Assembly (NCBI GenBank): GCA_963790715.1
Contig: CAWBPN010000010.1
Coordinates: forward strand, 62,001 to 126,000
From: DCFW01 sp963790715
Lineage (GTDB): Bacteria > Bacteroidota > Bacteroidia > Bacteroidales > Bacteroidaceae
Direction: 5' to 3'
Length of the DNA stretch: 64,000 nt
Shown here: in pieces, positions 5,617-15,526 of the stretch
Numbering within the stretch: position 1 is the first letter of the stretch
Layout: each line of letters starts with the position of its first letter
Notes under the pieces: generated by a model
What the model was told of the DNA's origin: nothing
Database searches by the model: none
What the model saw: the letters and a program-made list of their open reading frames with translations, nothing else
Position numbers and translations under genes: made by a program

Positions 5617-8109
5617 ATGCCAACAGTAAACAATGGTAATGATGAATGCCACAACTCATCAAAAAAAGCGAAGTGTTCACGTTTTGACAACCCAATATCA
5701 AGGGTGTCCCCATCAGGCGAAGTGGGTTATGAAGAAATCGCCGACGAAGTATGCAACGACGAAAATTTGAAAATCGCTACGGAAAAAGTTCGTGAAACGG
5801 ACGACCACAAGGAACAAAACAAACGTAAAGCCGCGTTGTTGCCTTCAGTCTGCGGATGCGGCACATTCAAAAAAAGAAACAGTGCCGATCTGATAGAAAG
5901 TAACGACTGCGTGGTGCTCGACTTCGACTATGCCGACAATGCGGGATTCACTCCGGCGCAAATGCGTAAAATCATTCTCGGCGTAGAGCCGTTGCACGCC
6001 TTTTTCACAATGGTAAGCCCGTCGGGCAAAGGCCTGAAAGTGACGGTGAAAATCGACTTTGCTCTGTATAAAGAGCTGCACATGAACCGTGCGGATGTGA
6101 TCCATGCTCTAATCTACTACATCGCCTACAATTACGTGCTCATTGCCGACAGGGCGTGCACGGACATTGCCCGTGCAATGTTTCTATGCCACGACGAAAC
6201 GGTGACATACGACCCCGCAGAGCAATACTGCTCGCTGGAACTGAAACCGTGGCTTGACAAATATAAGGAGTCAGGCGGCAAATCGGGCAAAATGGTTCTT
6301 GACTCGGCGGACAAAGCAGTTAATTTCAACGAAACGCCTAAAGAAGCTGAGGAACATCTCTTGCTTGTCGACAGTCGCATCGACCGCGATATTATCGGCA
6401 AAAGCTACATCGACTTTATAAAGGTTTGTTTCTCACTTACCAATGCCGGCGAAGCGGGCAGAAAGGTATTCCTGCATTGCTGTTCGTTCTACGGCGACCA
6501 GACTATCGACCCCGGAGATTTGTTTGACAAACTTGCCAAATGCTCAAACGTGAAAGCCACACTCGGCACATTCTACCGAATGTGCAAAGATGCAGGCATC
6601 GACATCAGTAACTCTAAAAAGCAAGAATCAACCAAGAAAGTCAATGGCATTGAAGATGTTCTTAACTACTTAAAAGAATCGATGATTGAGGATAACCAGC
6701 CTGAGTATCTACCATATTTCACCGACGATATAATAGAGGATCTGCCTCCGATTCTGTACGACCACGTGCGCCATTTCGATAAGCCGGAAGAAAAAACGAT
6801 GATGACAATGTCCGACTTGACTGCCGCCAGCGCATGCTTCCCAAATGTGTACGTAATGTATGGCACCCCAAGTCCAAGACGCATAGAATCAAACTTGTTC
6901 ACGATGAACATAGCTCCTGCCGGTGCGGGTAAGGGCAAGGTACAGGAATCATGCAAGTTGGTAGACCCGATAGATGATTTTCTTCGCAACCGTTGCAAAA
7001 GAGCACAAGATGAATACGACAACCAAGTGAAAGAAGCTACGGAAAAAGCAGGTAAGAAAGGTGTGTCGAAAGATGATTTCGGTGAACGCCCTGTCAGTGT
7101 ATCTTTTGTGATGGCGCCCGACAGTACGAACAGCTCATTGAAGATGCAGCTATACAACAATGAAGGACGCGGTTTCCTGTCAGCCACTGAAATGTCAGCC
7201 TTCGGCGTCACGGCAAGTCAGGATTTCGGATTGATGAATCCCACGTTCCTGAACTTGGCCTATATGCATGAAAAGATCCATTGGGAAAGACGTGGCGACA
7301 ACCACGACAAGCCAAAGAGTGTGGAATCGTACGTTATTGATAATCCGTGTTTGTCGGTGTTGTTTACCGGTACGTTAGGTCAGATGGGAGGAGTCATTTC
7401 AAGCAACGCCAACGGTTTGGCCAGTAGGTTCATAAAGGTGATATTGCCTTCGCAAGAGAAATTTATCAACCAATGGAATCATGATGAAAAAGATGTCAAA
7501 GAACAAGAGAACGCCGTAGCAGCTATAGGCGATATAATGCAAACATTGTGGGTGAAACTGGAATGTACAGAAGACGGAATAGAGATACATTACACTAAAG
7601 AGCAAGGCGACTACGTGACTGAGTTTTTTGACAGGAAATTCAGGAAATACGATGCCATTTACGGCGAAGAATTCAAATCTATCATTATGCGTATGGGAAT
7701 GATTCACATAAAGATATGCATGGTACTGACCATGCTTAGGCAGACATGCGTTGCCGATTTGGATAAGCAATTATCATTCAGTGACACTGATATCAAAAAT
7801 GCGTTGAAGATGATATCCGTACTTATTGAGCATTCGGCTTATGCTTTCCGCATGGGATGCAACAAAAAGCAGGATGGAATTAATTATGATTACATGCCGG
7901 TAGGATATAAACTGGATGTTACCTTGGGTGAGACATTCACAACAACAGATGCGTTGAACTTGGGTTCGAAATTGGGAATGTCAAAACGTACCGTCGAACG
8001 CTGGTTGAAAGATGCTTCGGACAATAATTCTGAAAACGGCTTGTTGATTCGGAAAATAAAGCATGGAATGTATAAAAAGAATAAAAGTGATGGTGTGATT
8101 AATAATTGA
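5617..8109 (+). CDS. VirE-type primase-helicase-like protein (BT4734-like N-terminus, DUF3987)
   Basis: The protein has 830 residues. Residues about 80-215 match the BT4734/VirE N-terminal primase-like domain: VVLDFDYAD (99-107) with an acidic hhhDxD motif, SPSGKGLKV (134-142) and DIARAMFLCHD (183-193). Residues about 255-330 resemble a small primase C-terminal helical domain (FYRMCKDAGI). From about 380 to 750 it follows the DUF3987 family, with a P-loop-like APAGAGKGK near residues 430-440. The last 60 residues include KLGMSKRTVERWLKDA, a helix-turn-helix pattern. Such proteins occur in Bacteroidales mobile or satellite-like loci, and the biochemical role is presumed to be DNA replication priming. 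The first 75 residues are charged and not conserved. A second in-locus primase type, vapE, is at 48.1-49.6 kb. Confidence 0.85.
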   Translation: MPTVNNGNDECHNSSKKAKCSRFDNPISRVSPSGEVGYEEIADEVCNDENLKIATEKVRETDDHKEQNKRKAALLPSVCGCGTFKKRNSADLIESNDCVVLDFDYADNAGFTPAQMRKIILGVEPLHAFFTMVSPSGKGLKVTVKIDFALYKELHMNRADVIHALIYYIAYNYVLIADRACTDIARAMFLCHDETVTYDPAEQYCSLELKPWLDKYKESGGKSGKMVLDSADKAVNFNETPKEAEEHLLLVDSRIDRDIIGKSYIDFIKVCFSLTNAGEAGRKVFLHCCSFYGDQTIDPGDLFDKLAKCSNVKATLGTFYRMCKDAGIDISNSKKQESTKKVNGIEDVLNYLKESMIEDNQPEYLPYFTDDIIEDLPPILYDHVRHFDKPEEKTMMTMSDLTAASACFPNVYVMYGTPSPRRIESNLFTMNIAPAGAGKGKVQESCKLVDPIDDFLRNRCKRAQDEYDNQVKEATEKAGKKGVSKDDFGERPVSVSFVMAPDSTNSSLKMQLYNNEGRGFLSATEMSAFGVTASQDFGLMNPTFLNLAYMHEKIHWERRGDNHDKPKSVESYVIDNPCLSVLFTGTLGQMGGVISSNANGLASRFIKVILPSQEKFINQWNHDEKDVKEQENAVAAIGDIMQTLWVKLECTEDGIEIHYTKEQGDYVTEFFDRKFRKYDAIYGEEFKSIIMRMGMIHIKICMVLTMLRQTCVADLDKQLSFSDTDIKNALKMISVLIEHSAYAFRMGCNKKQDGINYDYMPVGYKLDVTLGETFTTTDALNLGSKLGMSKRTVERWLKDASDNNSENGLLIRKIKHGMYKKNKSDGVINN

Positions 8110-8138
8110 TTGTGTTGATAAAACGGTATTTAGAAAAA

Positions 8139-8172
8139 GGGGAACCACACAAACGGTTCTCCTTATTTTATT
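8139..8172 (+). terminator. Terminator after the primase gene
   Basis: The hairpin GGGGAACC-acacaaac-GGTTCTCC (8 bp, one G-T pair) is followed by TTATTTTATTTT. It ends the plus-strand unit just before the insertion sequence. Confidence 0.7.
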
Positions 8173-8189
8173 TTACGATAAAAATATCT

Positions 8190-9595
8190 ATTGCTGTCCG
8201 GTAAAAACGAAAATTCATAAAATATCCATCCAAACTGCCCATGAAAAGGCAGTTCGGGCTTTATTTTAGAAAAGTAAGCCCCCTTAATCAAAAAGAGTAG
8301 GTTCCGGAGGTGAAAAATTGGACCGATTAATGATTTCCAACCATGCTTTTTCTGGATTTTCGCAGAAGATGTAGAGGTCAATATAATACATAAGTGTCTG
8401 CCTTATCATTGTTACAAGATTTGAGAAACTCCATACTCTTCTAATTCGTTTCTTTATGACTGACAGTAGTAAGTTTGCAATAAGTGTTACCCAAATCTGT
8501 GTTTTGATTGCATTTACACTCTCTCCAAAGAAGTATCTGAGAGGGAAATTCTGTTTCAATTGCTTAAACAGACTCTCTATCTGCCAGCGACGCAGGTAAA
8601 TGGCAATGATTTCTTCAGGTTCTAATTCAAAGTTGTTGGTTAGGAGCACACTTGATACTTCTTTCTTCTCCTGCCAATACTCTATCTTACGTGAAATATG
8701 TGTTATATCATCTTTTTTCAGTTCTATCTTATGATCACTTAATACGACCAATCCGTCTTTATTAACAAGATAATGACCTCCTTTTTGTATATAGCGTAGT
8801 TTTTTCTTCATCTTGGTCACATAAAATACTCCATCATCTGTAAGTTCCTGAAAGACTTTGTAATCAATGTATGCCCTGTCCATGGCTAAAAATGCACCAT
8901 TAGTCAACTTCAATTTGCTGAGCATTACGTGATCGTGAGTTGCAGCTGAAGTAAAATGGATGGAATAAGGTACGCCTTCCTCTGCTTTAAGCACTGTATG
9001 TACTTTTATACCTCCCTTTTTCTTCCCTTGCTTAGGGTTGCGACCTGCACCTTTTAAAACGTTAGAGAATAATGTGATGGTCGTTGAATCCATAATATGC
9101 AGCAGATGTTCCCAGGACTTGTTTGTTCGGCTGTCCGCTAAATCATTCTTATATTTTTGATACAACGAGAAATATATTTGCTCGAAGAATTCATTCTTAC
9201 GTCTGTTATTAGCTTCTGAGAGAGTACTTCGTTTAACCATATAGTCAATGCCAAGATGATGGAGCTTATGGGACTCGGACAGCATTCCAATTACTATTTC
9301 ACGCAAAGATTCAAAGCGCATTAATACCGCATAGAGCATTATTACAAAGTGAGAATAACCATCCAACTTCTTCACATATCGCTCATGATTACCTTTTCGG
9401 CCAATCTTTGTGATTTTTTCCTTATTAACTAAAGATAGAAGCTGATTATATATCGGCTGTCCGGTAAAATTTGTACTTTTGGGCATTGTTCTTTGGTTTT
9501 TGTGGTGAAAAACAAAGTAATACAATTTGGGCTGAACTCTATTATGAATTCAGCCCTTTATTTTTTCTTATTTAAAAGTTTTACCGGACAGCAAT
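8190..9595. mobile_element. IS4-family insertion sequence, apparently intact
   Basis: The 17-bp terminal inverted repeats ATTGCTGTCCGGTAAAA (8190-8206) and its exact complement (9579-9595) bound a 1406-bp element with one intact transposase gene. No clear target-site duplication is visible: the bases outside the left end (AAATATCT) and right end (AATAAAGA) do not match, so the true ends may differ by a base or two, or one flank has changed. The insertion lies in the space after the primase terminator and breaks no visible gene. Confidence 0.9.
8284..9486 (-). CDS. IS4-family transposase
   Basis: The enzyme has 400 residues from the ATG at 9486. The frame is open 13 codons further upstream but those codons follow a weak start, and MPKSTNF is the usual type of N-terminus. 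Motifs of the DDE domain are present: LHIMDSTT (Asp133), LAMDRAYID (Asp203) and the IS4 signature YLRRWQIESLFKQLK with Glu304. The N-terminal 70 residues match the DUF4372-type leader common in Bacteroidota IS4 elements. It catalyses cut-and-paste transposition of its own element. No frameshift or stop is seen, so it may be active. Confidence 0.93.
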   Translation of the reverse strand: MPKSTNFTGQPIYNQLLSLVNKEKITKIGRKGNHERYVKKLDGYSHFVIMLYAVLMRFESLREIVIGMLSESHKLHHLGIDYMVKRSTLSEANNRRKNEFFEQIYFSLYQKYKNDLADSRTNKSWEHLLHIMDSTTITLFSNVLKGAGRNPKQGKKKGGIKVHTVLKAEEGVPYSIHFTSAATHDHVMLSKLKLTNGAFLAMDRAYIDYKVFQELTDDGVFYVTKMKKKLRYIQKGGHYLVNKDGLVVLSDHKIELKKDDITHISRKIEYWQEKKEVSSVLLTNNFELEPEEIIAIYLRRWQIESLFKQLKQNFPLRYFFGESVNAIKTQIWVTLIANLLLSVIKKRIRRVWSFSNLVTMIRQTLMYYIDLYIFCENPEKAWLEIINRSNFSPPEPTLFD

Positions 9596-10081
9596 AATAA
9601 AGAATCTACAAATTCATGATGGATTTATCTGTTGTTGTCTTCCAAAAACATTACATAATATATAGTAATATAAGTAATATAAGTAATATAAGTAATATAA
9701 GTAATATTATATCATATAATTAACTTAACCAAGTGTAATATATAGTGGCATAGATAATATTTTTCTCTTGTTTGTTTTTCTTTCATTTGAAAGGATATAT
9801 AAGTTATCAAATACACTTTTCCTATAAAATTAGCATGCATTTACTACACTTTTCCGATATGCTATCTATATTAATTTATGAAAAATGCAATTATCCACAA
9901 TATAATTTGTACGTTATTACTTCTATAAGATGTTTGGCAAGTAACTTAGTCAGTAGTACCACCATAAAACATCAAATATTTCTCCATATTTGTGACTTAA
10001 TGTATTATACATTGTGGTAACCTTTAAATATATGATTTTGTGAAGGAATTATCTTTAATTGTATAATCTTGCTGTATTTTG
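9596..10081. other. AT-rich gene-free interval with a 9-bp tandem repeat
   Basis: Five consecutive copies of AAGTAATAT (first copy TAGTAATAT) fill 9663-9707. The unit length is a multiple of three but the tract lies in no gene. An open frame at 9772-10020 has low-complexity, aromatic-rich content and no recognisable family. I see no other feature here. Confidence 0.6.
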
Positions 10082-10576
10082 TTATAAAATTTCTCTTGCA
10101 ATCCATGCACATGCTTCTGCATCGGCAAGAGCATTATGATGTTGTGTTAAGTCATATCCGCATTGTTTGGCTACCGTTTGAAGTTGAAAGTTCGGTAATC
10201 TATTTTTAAATACTTTACGTGATGTTTGGTATGTGCAATAGAATTCATAACCTGGATATGGCATGTTGTATTTATCAAAAACGGCTTTTAAGCAATTTTC
10301 ATCAAAAGCTTTATTGTGGGCAACTAACGGTAAATCACCTATGTATGATGATATTTCGTTCCATACCGAAGGGAAATCGAAGGCATTATCAGTGTCATTG
10401 TTCGTCAAGCCGTGAATTATTGTATTCCAATAATTATAATAGTTGGGGCACGGACGTATTAAACGATAAACTTTATCTTTTATTTCGTTGTTGTTTACTA
10501 CGATAAGTCCTACGCTACAGATGCTTGAACGTTCGTAATTTGCAGTTTCAAAATCTATTGCCGCAAAATCTTTCAT
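10082..10576 (-). CDS. 3'-5' exonuclease, DEDDh family (DnaQ-like)
   Basis: The 164-residue protein is a single DnaQ-like exonuclease domain. The catalytic residues are visible: Asp8 and Glu10 in AIDFET, Asp92 in VAHNKAFDENCL, and His147 and Asp152 in HHNALADAEA. The sequence IIHGLTN (53-59) is also typical. It removes nucleotides from 3' ends of DNA or RNA. As a free-standing domain outside a polymerase III operon, its substrate is not certain. It is divergent from the gene at 10597 with only about 20 bp between start codons. Confidence 0.9.
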   Translation of the reverse strand: MKDFAAIDFETANYERSSICSVGLIVVNNNEIKDKVYRLIRPCPNYYNYWNTIIHGLTNNDTDNAFDFPSVWNEISSYIGDLPLVAHNKAFDENCLKAVFDKYNMPYPGYEFYCTYQTSRKVFKNRLPNFQLQTVAKQCGYDLTQHHNALADAEACAWIAREIL

Positions 10577-10596
10577 AATGATTGGATAATGATTTA

Positions 10597-11340
10597 ATGA
10601 TCACAAATATACACTTTTCCGATACACTCCAAGATTCTATCGGATATGCTTTTAAAAGTGCAGGATTATTGAACTTTTCAACTAAGAGCGGAAGAAGATA
10701 CAATCTTGATGCTGAAGACAATACGGTATATTACAACGGTAAATCGGACAGTGTTGATTTTGCAGGTCTACGGTGCATTCTTTATGATGATTTCATTATA
10801 AGATTTGACAGGTCGTTTGTCAAGGAACATCATTTCTATAAGAATGTAGCTTATCATAGCGACTCTCCTGACATTTTACAATTGACGTTCAGTTCAAGAA
10901 ACAATAATAAAGATTATGGCTATTTGGTTATCGATACCGCTAAATGTGTAATATTGGAAGGTGAACGCCACGCCGATACCGAAACAAACAACAAAGAGTT
11001 GACATCAGCATTTTTACGTGTTTTGGCATCAACTTTCGGTGGTTATAAAGAGTGGACTACGTATTATTACTTTAAGTTCAAACAAGTGGATGGAATATAT
11101 TATCCTGAATTGTGCAAAAGTAAAGTATATATGTTGGTGTACGATAAACGCAATAAAAAACCTTATGATTTTACATCAGCAGAATCTGTGATGAATATTG
11201 ATGATAAAGTGGAATCGACTGCAAATAATTTTGTATATATTACGCCGACACGTTATATTATATTCTTTTATACAAAGAAAATGTGGAAGGAGGATAAAGC
11301 CTTGAATTGTGTACACGCTAAGCGTGATTGCTTTAAATAA
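10597..11340 (+). CDS. Hypothetical protein
   Basis: This is a 247-residue protein of unknown family, counted from the ATG at 10597. A TTG 15 bp upstream (10582) is in frame but lies almost on the divergent exonuclease start. It has no signal peptide or membrane segment. The composition is rich in Tyr, Asp, Asn and Lys (DNTVYYNGKSDSVDF, EWTTYYYFKFKQVDG), which suggests a beta-rich soluble fold. A single gene unit, it ends at a strong bidirectional terminator. I do not recognise homologs. Confidence 0.7.
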   Translation: MITNIHFSDTLQDSIGYAFKSAGLLNFSTKSGRRYNLDAEDNTVYYNGKSDSVDFAGLRCILYDDFIIRFDRSFVKEHHFYKNVAYHSDSPDILQLTFSSRNNNKDYGYLVIDTAKCVILEGERHADTETNNKELTSAFLRVLASTFGGYKEWTTYYYFKFKQVDGIYYPELCKSKVYMLVYDKRNKKPYDFTSAESVMNIDDKVESTANNFVYITPTRYIIFFYTKKMWKEDKALNCVHAKRDCFK

Positions 11341-11349
11341 ATAACATAA

Positions 11350-11384
11350 GAGGCTGCTTCATAAATCTGAAGCAGCCTCGATAT
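11350..11384. terminator. Bidirectional terminator
   Basis: A perfect 11-bp stem, GAGGCTGCTTC (11350-11360) with GAAGCAGCCTC (11369-11379) and an 8-base loop, lies between the convergent genes at 10597-11340 and 11408-12583. Confidence 0.85.
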
Positions 11385-11407
11385 TATAATAATATAGTCT
11401 TATAATT

Positions 11408-12583
11408 TTAGTGATGGAACAAACGCAAATGAGTGAATGCCATTGCAATATTGTATTTATCACATATCTCAATAACATTGTCATCACGAATGGAACCTCC
11501 AGGTTGTGCAATGTAGTCTACCCCACTTCTGTGTGCACGTTCGATGTTGTCGCCGAACGGGAAGAATGCATCAGAACCTAATGCAACATTGTGTTCTTGG
11601 GCAAGCCAACCGGTTTTCTCTTCGCATGTGAATACCTCAGGCTTTTCGGTGAAGAACATCGGCCATGTTTCATCATTAAGCACGTCATCATAGTTGTCGG
11701 AAATATATACATCTATGGTGTTGTCGCGGTCGGCACGGCGAACTTTTTCTTTCCATGGCAAGTTCATTACTTTAGGATTTTGACGAAGCCACCAAATGTC
11801 GGCTTTGTTACCGGCCAAGCGTGTACAGTGGATACGGCTTTGCTGTCCTGCACCGATGCCGATTGCTTGTCCGTCTTTTACGTAACAAATGGAATTAGAT
11901 TGTGTGTATTTAAGCGTTATCATTGCCACCAACAAGTCACGTTTTGCCGATTCAGGCAGATTCTTGTTTTTTGTAGGTATTTCATTGAAGAGTGATTCGT
12001 CAATTTTGGCCGTATTATGTCCTTGTTCAAATGTTACTCCGAATACTTGTCTGTGCTCCAGCGGAGCAGGTTCGTAATTAGGGTCTATCTCAATGACATT
12101 GTAATTTCCTTTCTTCTTTGCCAAAAGTAATTCCAAAGCCTCCGGCGTATATCCGGGAGCAATGATGCCGTCGCTGAATTCACGTTTTATCAATCGTGCC
12201 GTTTGTATGTCGCATACATCGCTCAATGCAGCCCAATCTCCGTATGATGACATACGGTCGGCTCCCCGTGCACGTGCATACGCTGTGGCCAACGGCGACA
12301 ATTCAAGATCATCAACAAAATAAATCTTCTTTAAAGTGTCGTTCATCTCTATGCCGACAGCTGCCCCTGCAGGACTGACATGCTTAAATGATGCGGCAGC
12401 AGGTAAGTTTGTTGCTTCTTTAAGTTCCTTTACCAATTGCCAACTGTTAAGTGCATCCAAAAAATTGATGTATCCCGGACGTCCGTTAAGTACTTTCAAC
12501 GGCAGTTCTCCTTGCTCCATATAAATACGTGCAGGCTTTTGGTTGGGATTACATCCATACTTTAATGCAAATTCTTTTGCCAT
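11408..12583 (-). CDS. AICAR transformylase, stand-alone (PurH-type domain)
   Basis: The 391-residue protein covers the AICAR formyltransferase domain only and lacks the IMP cyclohydrolase domain of bifunctional PurH. The catalytic Lys67-His68 pair is in SFKHVSPAGAA, and the C-terminal IAQPGGSIRDDNVIEICD and MAFTHLRLFHH blocks are typical. It transfers a formyl group from 10-formyl-THF to AICAR in the penultimate step of purine synthesis. Bacteroidales often carry such a single-domain protein besides full PurH, so this may be a second copy. A cyclohydrolase partner is not in the window. It lies at the downstream end of the AddAB-like pair, separated by 80 bp. Confidence 0.92.
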   Translation of the reverse strand: MAKEFALKYGCNPNQKPARIYMEQGELPLKVLNGRPGYINFLDALNSWQLVKELKEATNLPAAASFKHVSPAGAAVGIEMNDTLKKIYFVDDLELSPLATAYARARGADRMSSYGDWAALSDVCDIQTARLIKREFSDGIIAPGYTPEALELLLAKKKGNYNVIEIDPNYEPAPLEHRQVFGVTFEQGHNTAKIDESLFNEIPTKNKNLPESAKRDLLVAMITLKYTQSNSICYVKDGQAIGIGAGQQSRIHCTRLAGNKADIWWLRQNPKVMNLPWKEKVRRADRDNTIDVYISDNYDDVLNDETWPMFFTEKPEVFTCEEKTGWLAQEHNVALGSDAFFPFGDNIERAHRSGVDYIAQPGGSIRDDNVIEICDKYNIAMAFTHLRLFHH

Positions 12584-12663
12584 AATAATATATTATTAAA
12601 TGATTTTCTTCGCAAAATTAGAAAAAATCGGTGTGTTTAGCAAACACACTTCGAACTAATATG

Positions 12664-15522
12664 TTATTTGCCGCAAATAGCCTTGAAGTCGCAATATTCG
12701 CAAAAGCTTTCAATCGTCGTTTGTTCAAACGTTTTATTGCGGTCGAATATCTCATTTAACAATTGTTCAAGACGGTTCTCAAACTCATCACGATAATCTG
12801 CAAAGTCGGTTACGTCTGTTTTATCAATGCTTACGATTGGTGAATAATCTTCATTTGCTGCTCTGTGGATATAAAGAAGTGAAGGCGTAACGTGCCGGGC
12901 TTTGCCTTTGCGAAGTAATAAATCGGCATATAACAGGATTTGCAATATATATCCCGGACGCTTTTCGTCAGGTGTAAAAAGCGACTCCAAGTCTTTAGCT
13001 TTTAACGGAGTACCTCCTGTTTTGTAATCAATTAATTGTATGGTTCCTTCTTTTTCATTTATGCGGTCAATGGTACCGCCGACTGTGATATTGATTTGTT
13101 TGTCGGCATCAATTATTACCATAAAGTTGTCATTAATAGGTAATTCCGTATCTTTTACTTTAAATGGAGCATTGCGTTTGTCTATTTCCAATAGTTGGCG
13201 AATATATGTCTCGATAGCTTTTTTGTTGAGAAGCTGTGTGCCATTGTATTCAGATTTATCTTTGGGGTCGATTATAAAAAATTCGGTTTTGAATGAATTG
13301 TCTACTTCCTGAGATATTTTATTGGGTAGTTTTATCAGGGTCTCTAAATCGGTTGTGTTTATTGTCCTGCCACCGAATGATTTATAAATGTTTTGTGCTG
13401 TCTTATGAAATATTGTTCCGAATTTGGCATTGTCAATTTCTGTCGTTACTTCATCTTCAGGCTTTAACCCTGCCACATAGTTTAGGTAAAATTTCAATTG
13501 GCAGTTTAAATACGTATTGAGTGCAGATGGAGAAAGAACATTCTCTTTACCTTCCTTGTTTTTACCTGTGAACCTTTTTACTAAGCGGCTTATTATCTCA
13601 TCTGTCTTTTGAATGCTTATTTTTTCAACCTTTCCTAATGATTGTTTACTTTCTAGGCTGTGCTTTTCTATTTTACCCGGCCATTCAACCAACATTTGCA
13701 GCATGAAGCGCGACATTTCTCTTGCATTCGTCCCTTCGGTGGAATTGTTATAGAGCAATGTAACCGTTTCGGCACGCTGAATCAGACGATAAAAATAGTA
13801 TGCATATATAGAGTCTTTTTGTTCGATAAGTGTCATTCCGAAAGCTTTTCTGAGATTGTATGGAATGAATGATGCTCCGCTACTGCTTTTTGGCAACTGT
13901 CCTTCATTGAGAGACAGCATTACCAAGTGCTTGAAATCTAGGTTACGTGTCTCGAGTACGCCCATGATTTGCAATCCTACGGCAGGTTCTCCGTGAAAAG
14001 GTATGTTTGTTGCGGCAAGCAGTTGTTCCAGCAGGTGCCTGAACATTGCCATACTGATGCCAAGTAGTCCTTCGGTTACCAATGAGTACATGCGGTTTAT
14101 TATCGTATATGCCTGAAATAGAGATTCACTATAAAGCTGGTCGCTTACATAACCGCAATGTTTTTCGTCGCGATATGAGTTTGCAATATCATTGATTACT
14201 TTCAACAAATATTCGCATACTTTCTCATTCTTTATTCCGACAGGTGTAAATACTGTCTTCATGAAGCTGTTGTCGACACATAGCTCTTCGGGCCTTAAGT
14301 AGAACTTATTATTTTTCGTAAACTTTTTATCAATATCAGTTGCCGCATTCTTCGCTATCCTCTGCACATACGGATGTTGCAATACGGTATGCACTGTTTG
14401 GTAAGTGTAACGGTTATCCGAGTAACTTGTTTGCAAGTCCATCAATGCCGATATAAGGCTGTACACAGGTGTTTGCATTAAAGGATACCCCATTGTTACG
14501 TTTACTTCGGCTGTGGCGTCTGGCAGACAGTGAAGCACAGGCAACAGCAATGATTCGTTGCACAGTACAATGGCACATTCAGATGGTTTTTGGCCTTTGT
14601 TCTCTATTACATATTTATTTATCCATCCTGGCAGGTAGCGTGCTTGTGCATTCTCGGTGGAGGCGGAAATGAATGTGATTTTCTTATCGGCTTTTGCAAT
14701 GTTGTTGAAGTCGCCTTCTTGCAAATCCTGACCGAAGTCTTGTATATCACGTAATATGAACCGACCTGCTTCTTGCATCTTATCGTTGGTGTAATAGGTG
14801 TCATAGTCCCAATAAAACAATGCCTTATCCGATTTTTGCAAAAACTCTAACAATCGATGTTCAACCTTGTCAAGCACGTTGAATCCCACGAAAACATACT
14901 TTTCATATTTCAATTTGTTTGCATCCAGGTGTTCTATAACATCGCGATACATCATACCTTCGTATGCAATGTTGTTATCGGCTAATTCCTTTTTGAAATT
15001 ATGATATATGTTGCCCAATACGTTCCACAGCGAGATAAATTTCTCTTTTAGCTTCGTCTCTTTTTCAATAGAAAAGTTAGTGAAGAAATGTTGGATTGCC
15101 TCTTCCTGTTCTGTATCCAAAAAGGAGTTATCGGCTAAGTTTTGCAAGTCTTTTAAGTTGCTGAACAACTGATCGGCATCAACCAAGTTCTTGTCCACAT
15201 CATCGAAATCGCTAATCAGCAGTTGCCCCCAAAAGTAGAAACTGTCGAGCGTCTCATTGCTTTTTGTGGCGTCACGGAATATCCGGTATAACCTGCAAAT
15301 CAATTCTATGGGGTCACCAAGCTTGTATGGCGACCACTCCTGAAATAAATCCTTAACGCTTATGTATGCCGGCGACCATATAGGTTTATCGGTTTGCTTT
15401 ATCAGGCTTTCATTGAAGAAAAGTCTTGCACGCCTGTTGGGGAATATAATGGCAATTCTTGATAAGTCGTTGCCATAATGTTCATATATATTTTTTGCTA
15501 CTAAATCTAAAAAAGTTTCCAT
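12664..15522 (-). CDS. AddB-like PD-(D/E)XK nuclease subunit
   Basis: This 952-residue protein resembles AddB subunits of Bacteroidota. The N-terminus (IAIIFPNRRARLFF, 24-37) has a degenerate helicase fold without a working P-loop. The C-terminal part holds a RecB-type nuclease domain with LIDYKTGG (around residue 830). Cys674 in NCQLKFYLNY and Cys941, Cys944 and Cys950 in FCEYCDFKAICGK fit the four-Cys iron-sulfur cluster of AddB. With the AddA-like neighbour it should process double-strand DNA ends for RecA-dependent repair and degrade foreign DNA. The gene starts 4 bp after the stop of the upstream partner, indicating one operon. Confidence 0.9.
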   Translation of the reverse strand: METFLDLVAKNIYEHYGNDLSRIAIIFPNRRARLFFNESLIKQTDKPIWSPAYISVKDLFQEWSPYKLGDPIELICRLYRIFRDATKSNETLDSFYFWGQLLISDFDDVDKNLVDADQLFSNLKDLQNLADNSFLDTEQEEAIQHFFTNFSIEKETKLKEKFISLWNVLGNIYHNFKKELADNNIAYEGMMYRDVIEHLDANKLKYEKYVFVGFNVLDKVEHRLLEFLQKSDKALFYWDYDTYYTNDKMQEAGRFILRDIQDFGQDLQEGDFNNIAKADKKITFISASTENAQARYLPGWINKYVIENKGQKPSECAIVLCNESLLLPVLHCLPDATAEVNVTMGYPLMQTPVYSLISALMDLQTSYSDNRYTYQTVHTVLQHPYVQRIAKNAATDIDKKFTKNNKFYLRPEELCVDNSFMKTVFTPVGIKNEKVCEYLLKVINDIANSYRDEKHCGYVSDQLYSESLFQAYTIINRMYSLVTEGLLGISMAMFRHLLEQLLAATNIPFHGEPAVGLQIMGVLETRNLDFKHLVMLSLNEGQLPKSSSGASFIPYNLRKAFGMTLIEQKDSIYAYYFYRLIQRAETVTLLYNNSTEGTNAREMSRFMLQMLVEWPGKIEKHSLESKQSLGKVEKISIQKTDEIISRLVKRFTGKNKEGKENVLSPSALNTYLNCQLKFYLNYVAGLKPEDEVTTEIDNAKFGTIFHKTAQNIYKSFGGRTINTTDLETLIKLPNKISQEVDNSFKTEFFIIDPKDKSEYNGTQLLNKKAIETYIRQLLEIDKRNAPFKVKDTELPINDNFMVIIDADKQINITVGGTIDRINEKEGTIQLIDYKTGGTPLKAKDLESLFTPDEKRPGYILQILLYADLLLRKGKARHVTPSLLYIHRAANEDYSPIVSIDKTDVTDFADYRDEFENRLEQLLNEIFDRNKTFEQTTIESFCEYCDFKAICGK

Positions 15523-15526
15523 CAGC

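Noticed and set aside
8182..9603. Target-site duplication of the IS4 element
   Set aside because: The bases on both sides of the inverted repeats do not match over any usual length.
9772..10020. 82-codon frame after the insertion sequence
   Set aside because: Low-complexity aromatic content, no family, and no ribosome site.
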